From positions 1 through 12,866 of the forward strand of contig DASUWS010000216.1 of NCBI GenBank assembly GCA_036378295.1: a stretch of 12,866 nucleotides of DNA, read 5' to 3'. The notes below the pieces were generated by a model that was not told the DNA's origin, did not search any database, and saw only the letters and a program-made list of their open reading frames with translations. A program made the position numbers and the translations under genes. Each line of letters begins with the position of its first letter. Within the stretch, counting starts at the first letter, position 1. This document shows positions 12,753-12,866 of the stretch, one piece after another. This DNA is from DAHUXT01 sp036378295. Lineage in GTDB: Bacteria; Chloroflexota; Ktedonobacteria; Ktedonobacterales; JADMIN01.

Positions 12753-12866
12753 ATGGCGATCCATGCCATCGCTCCATTTGACATCACGGCCTGGGAACCG
12801 GAGGAATACGATGACCAGGACGACGTCAAGCTGACGCGTACGCATGTGGAAAAGGCGTTTCGAGGC
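12753..12866 (+). CDS. DUF3224-like protein, 5' partial (38 codons seen)
   Basis: The frame starts at ATG 12753, 6 nt after a strong ribosome-binding site (AAGGAGGG, 12739-12746), and runs open through the window edge. The product begins MAIHAIAPFDITAWEPEEY and continues with DDQDDVKLTRTHVEKAFRG. The pattern A-x-F-D-(V/I)-T-x-W-E, then KLTR-x-x-V-x-K-x-F-x-G, is the opening of DUF3224 proteins, small beta-rich (probably barrel-like) proteins of unknown function. About a quarter of the usual length is present. The gene lies 163 bp after the histone-like gene. Confidence 0.72.
   Translation, partial: MAIHAIAPFDITAWEPEEYDDQDDVKLTRTHVEKAFRG

Noticed and set aside
1..12866. CRISPR arrays, tRNA/rRNA genes, insertion sequences, defence or phage genes
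   Set aside because: No regularly spaced repeats, no tRNA-like T-loop with acceptor pairing, no transposase or integrase motifs and no known defence signatures were seen on either strand.

Overview
The window looks like chromosomal DNA from a GC-rich (roughly 60 %) bacterium, most likely a member of the Chloroflexota, possibly Ktedonobacteria or a relative. The basis is indirect: a eukaryotic-type kinase-like protein with a C-terminal membrane anchor, a membrane protein with a proline-rich linker, a lysine/alanine-rich histone-like protein, and a housekeeping mix of prfA, HIT and greA genes. The lineage call is inference. No rRNA, tRNA, transposase, integrase, phage gene or CRISPR array was seen, so this reads as an ordinary chromosomal segment with several poorly characterised genes.

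Layout. Positions 10-698 hold two small minus-strand genes: a four-cysteine zinc-ribbon protein with its own promoter, and an unrecognised 90-residue protein. Positions 879-3315 hold two plus-strand genes whose products belong to kinase superfamilies but lack catalytic residues: a ROK-family protein without the catalytic Asp, and a Ser/Thr-kinase-like protein without the two metal-binding residues, ending in a transmembrane helix. Positions 3377-7464 are a co-directional housekeeping run: a HIT hydrolase, a 48-residue membrane peptide behind a TATAAT box and a perfect 16-bp palindrome, release factor 1 (prfA), an alanine-glyoxylate type aminotransferase and a HAD hydrolase. The HAD gene converges on, and overlaps by 11 bp, a minus-strand SprT-like zinc metallopeptidase gene (7454-8347). 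Next on the minus strand is a large multi-pass membrane protein (8631-10082), divergent from greA.

The best regulatory signals are around greA. A near-consensus promoter (TTGACA, 18-bp spacer, TATACT) is followed about 20 nt into the transcript by an intrinsic terminator with seven T's, then by a second 10-bp hairpin, and only then by the greA ribosome-binding site. This resembles the terminator-containing greA leader (GraL) known from Escherichia coli. A strong terminator closes greA. After it come 11-bp tandem repeats and another near-consensus promoter with identical hexamers, which drives a 462-residue protein: a ~105-residue globular N-terminal domain fused to a ~350-residue disordered H1-like tail. 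The window ends in the first 38 codons of a DUF3224-like gene preceded by an inverted repeat.

Functionally, the centre and right side serve core information processing (translation termination, transcript-cleavage factor GreA, a probable nucleoid-associated protein, DNA-protein crosslink-type peptidase). The left side holds probable signalling or regulatory pseudoenzymes. No single dedicated pathway or defence system is visible.
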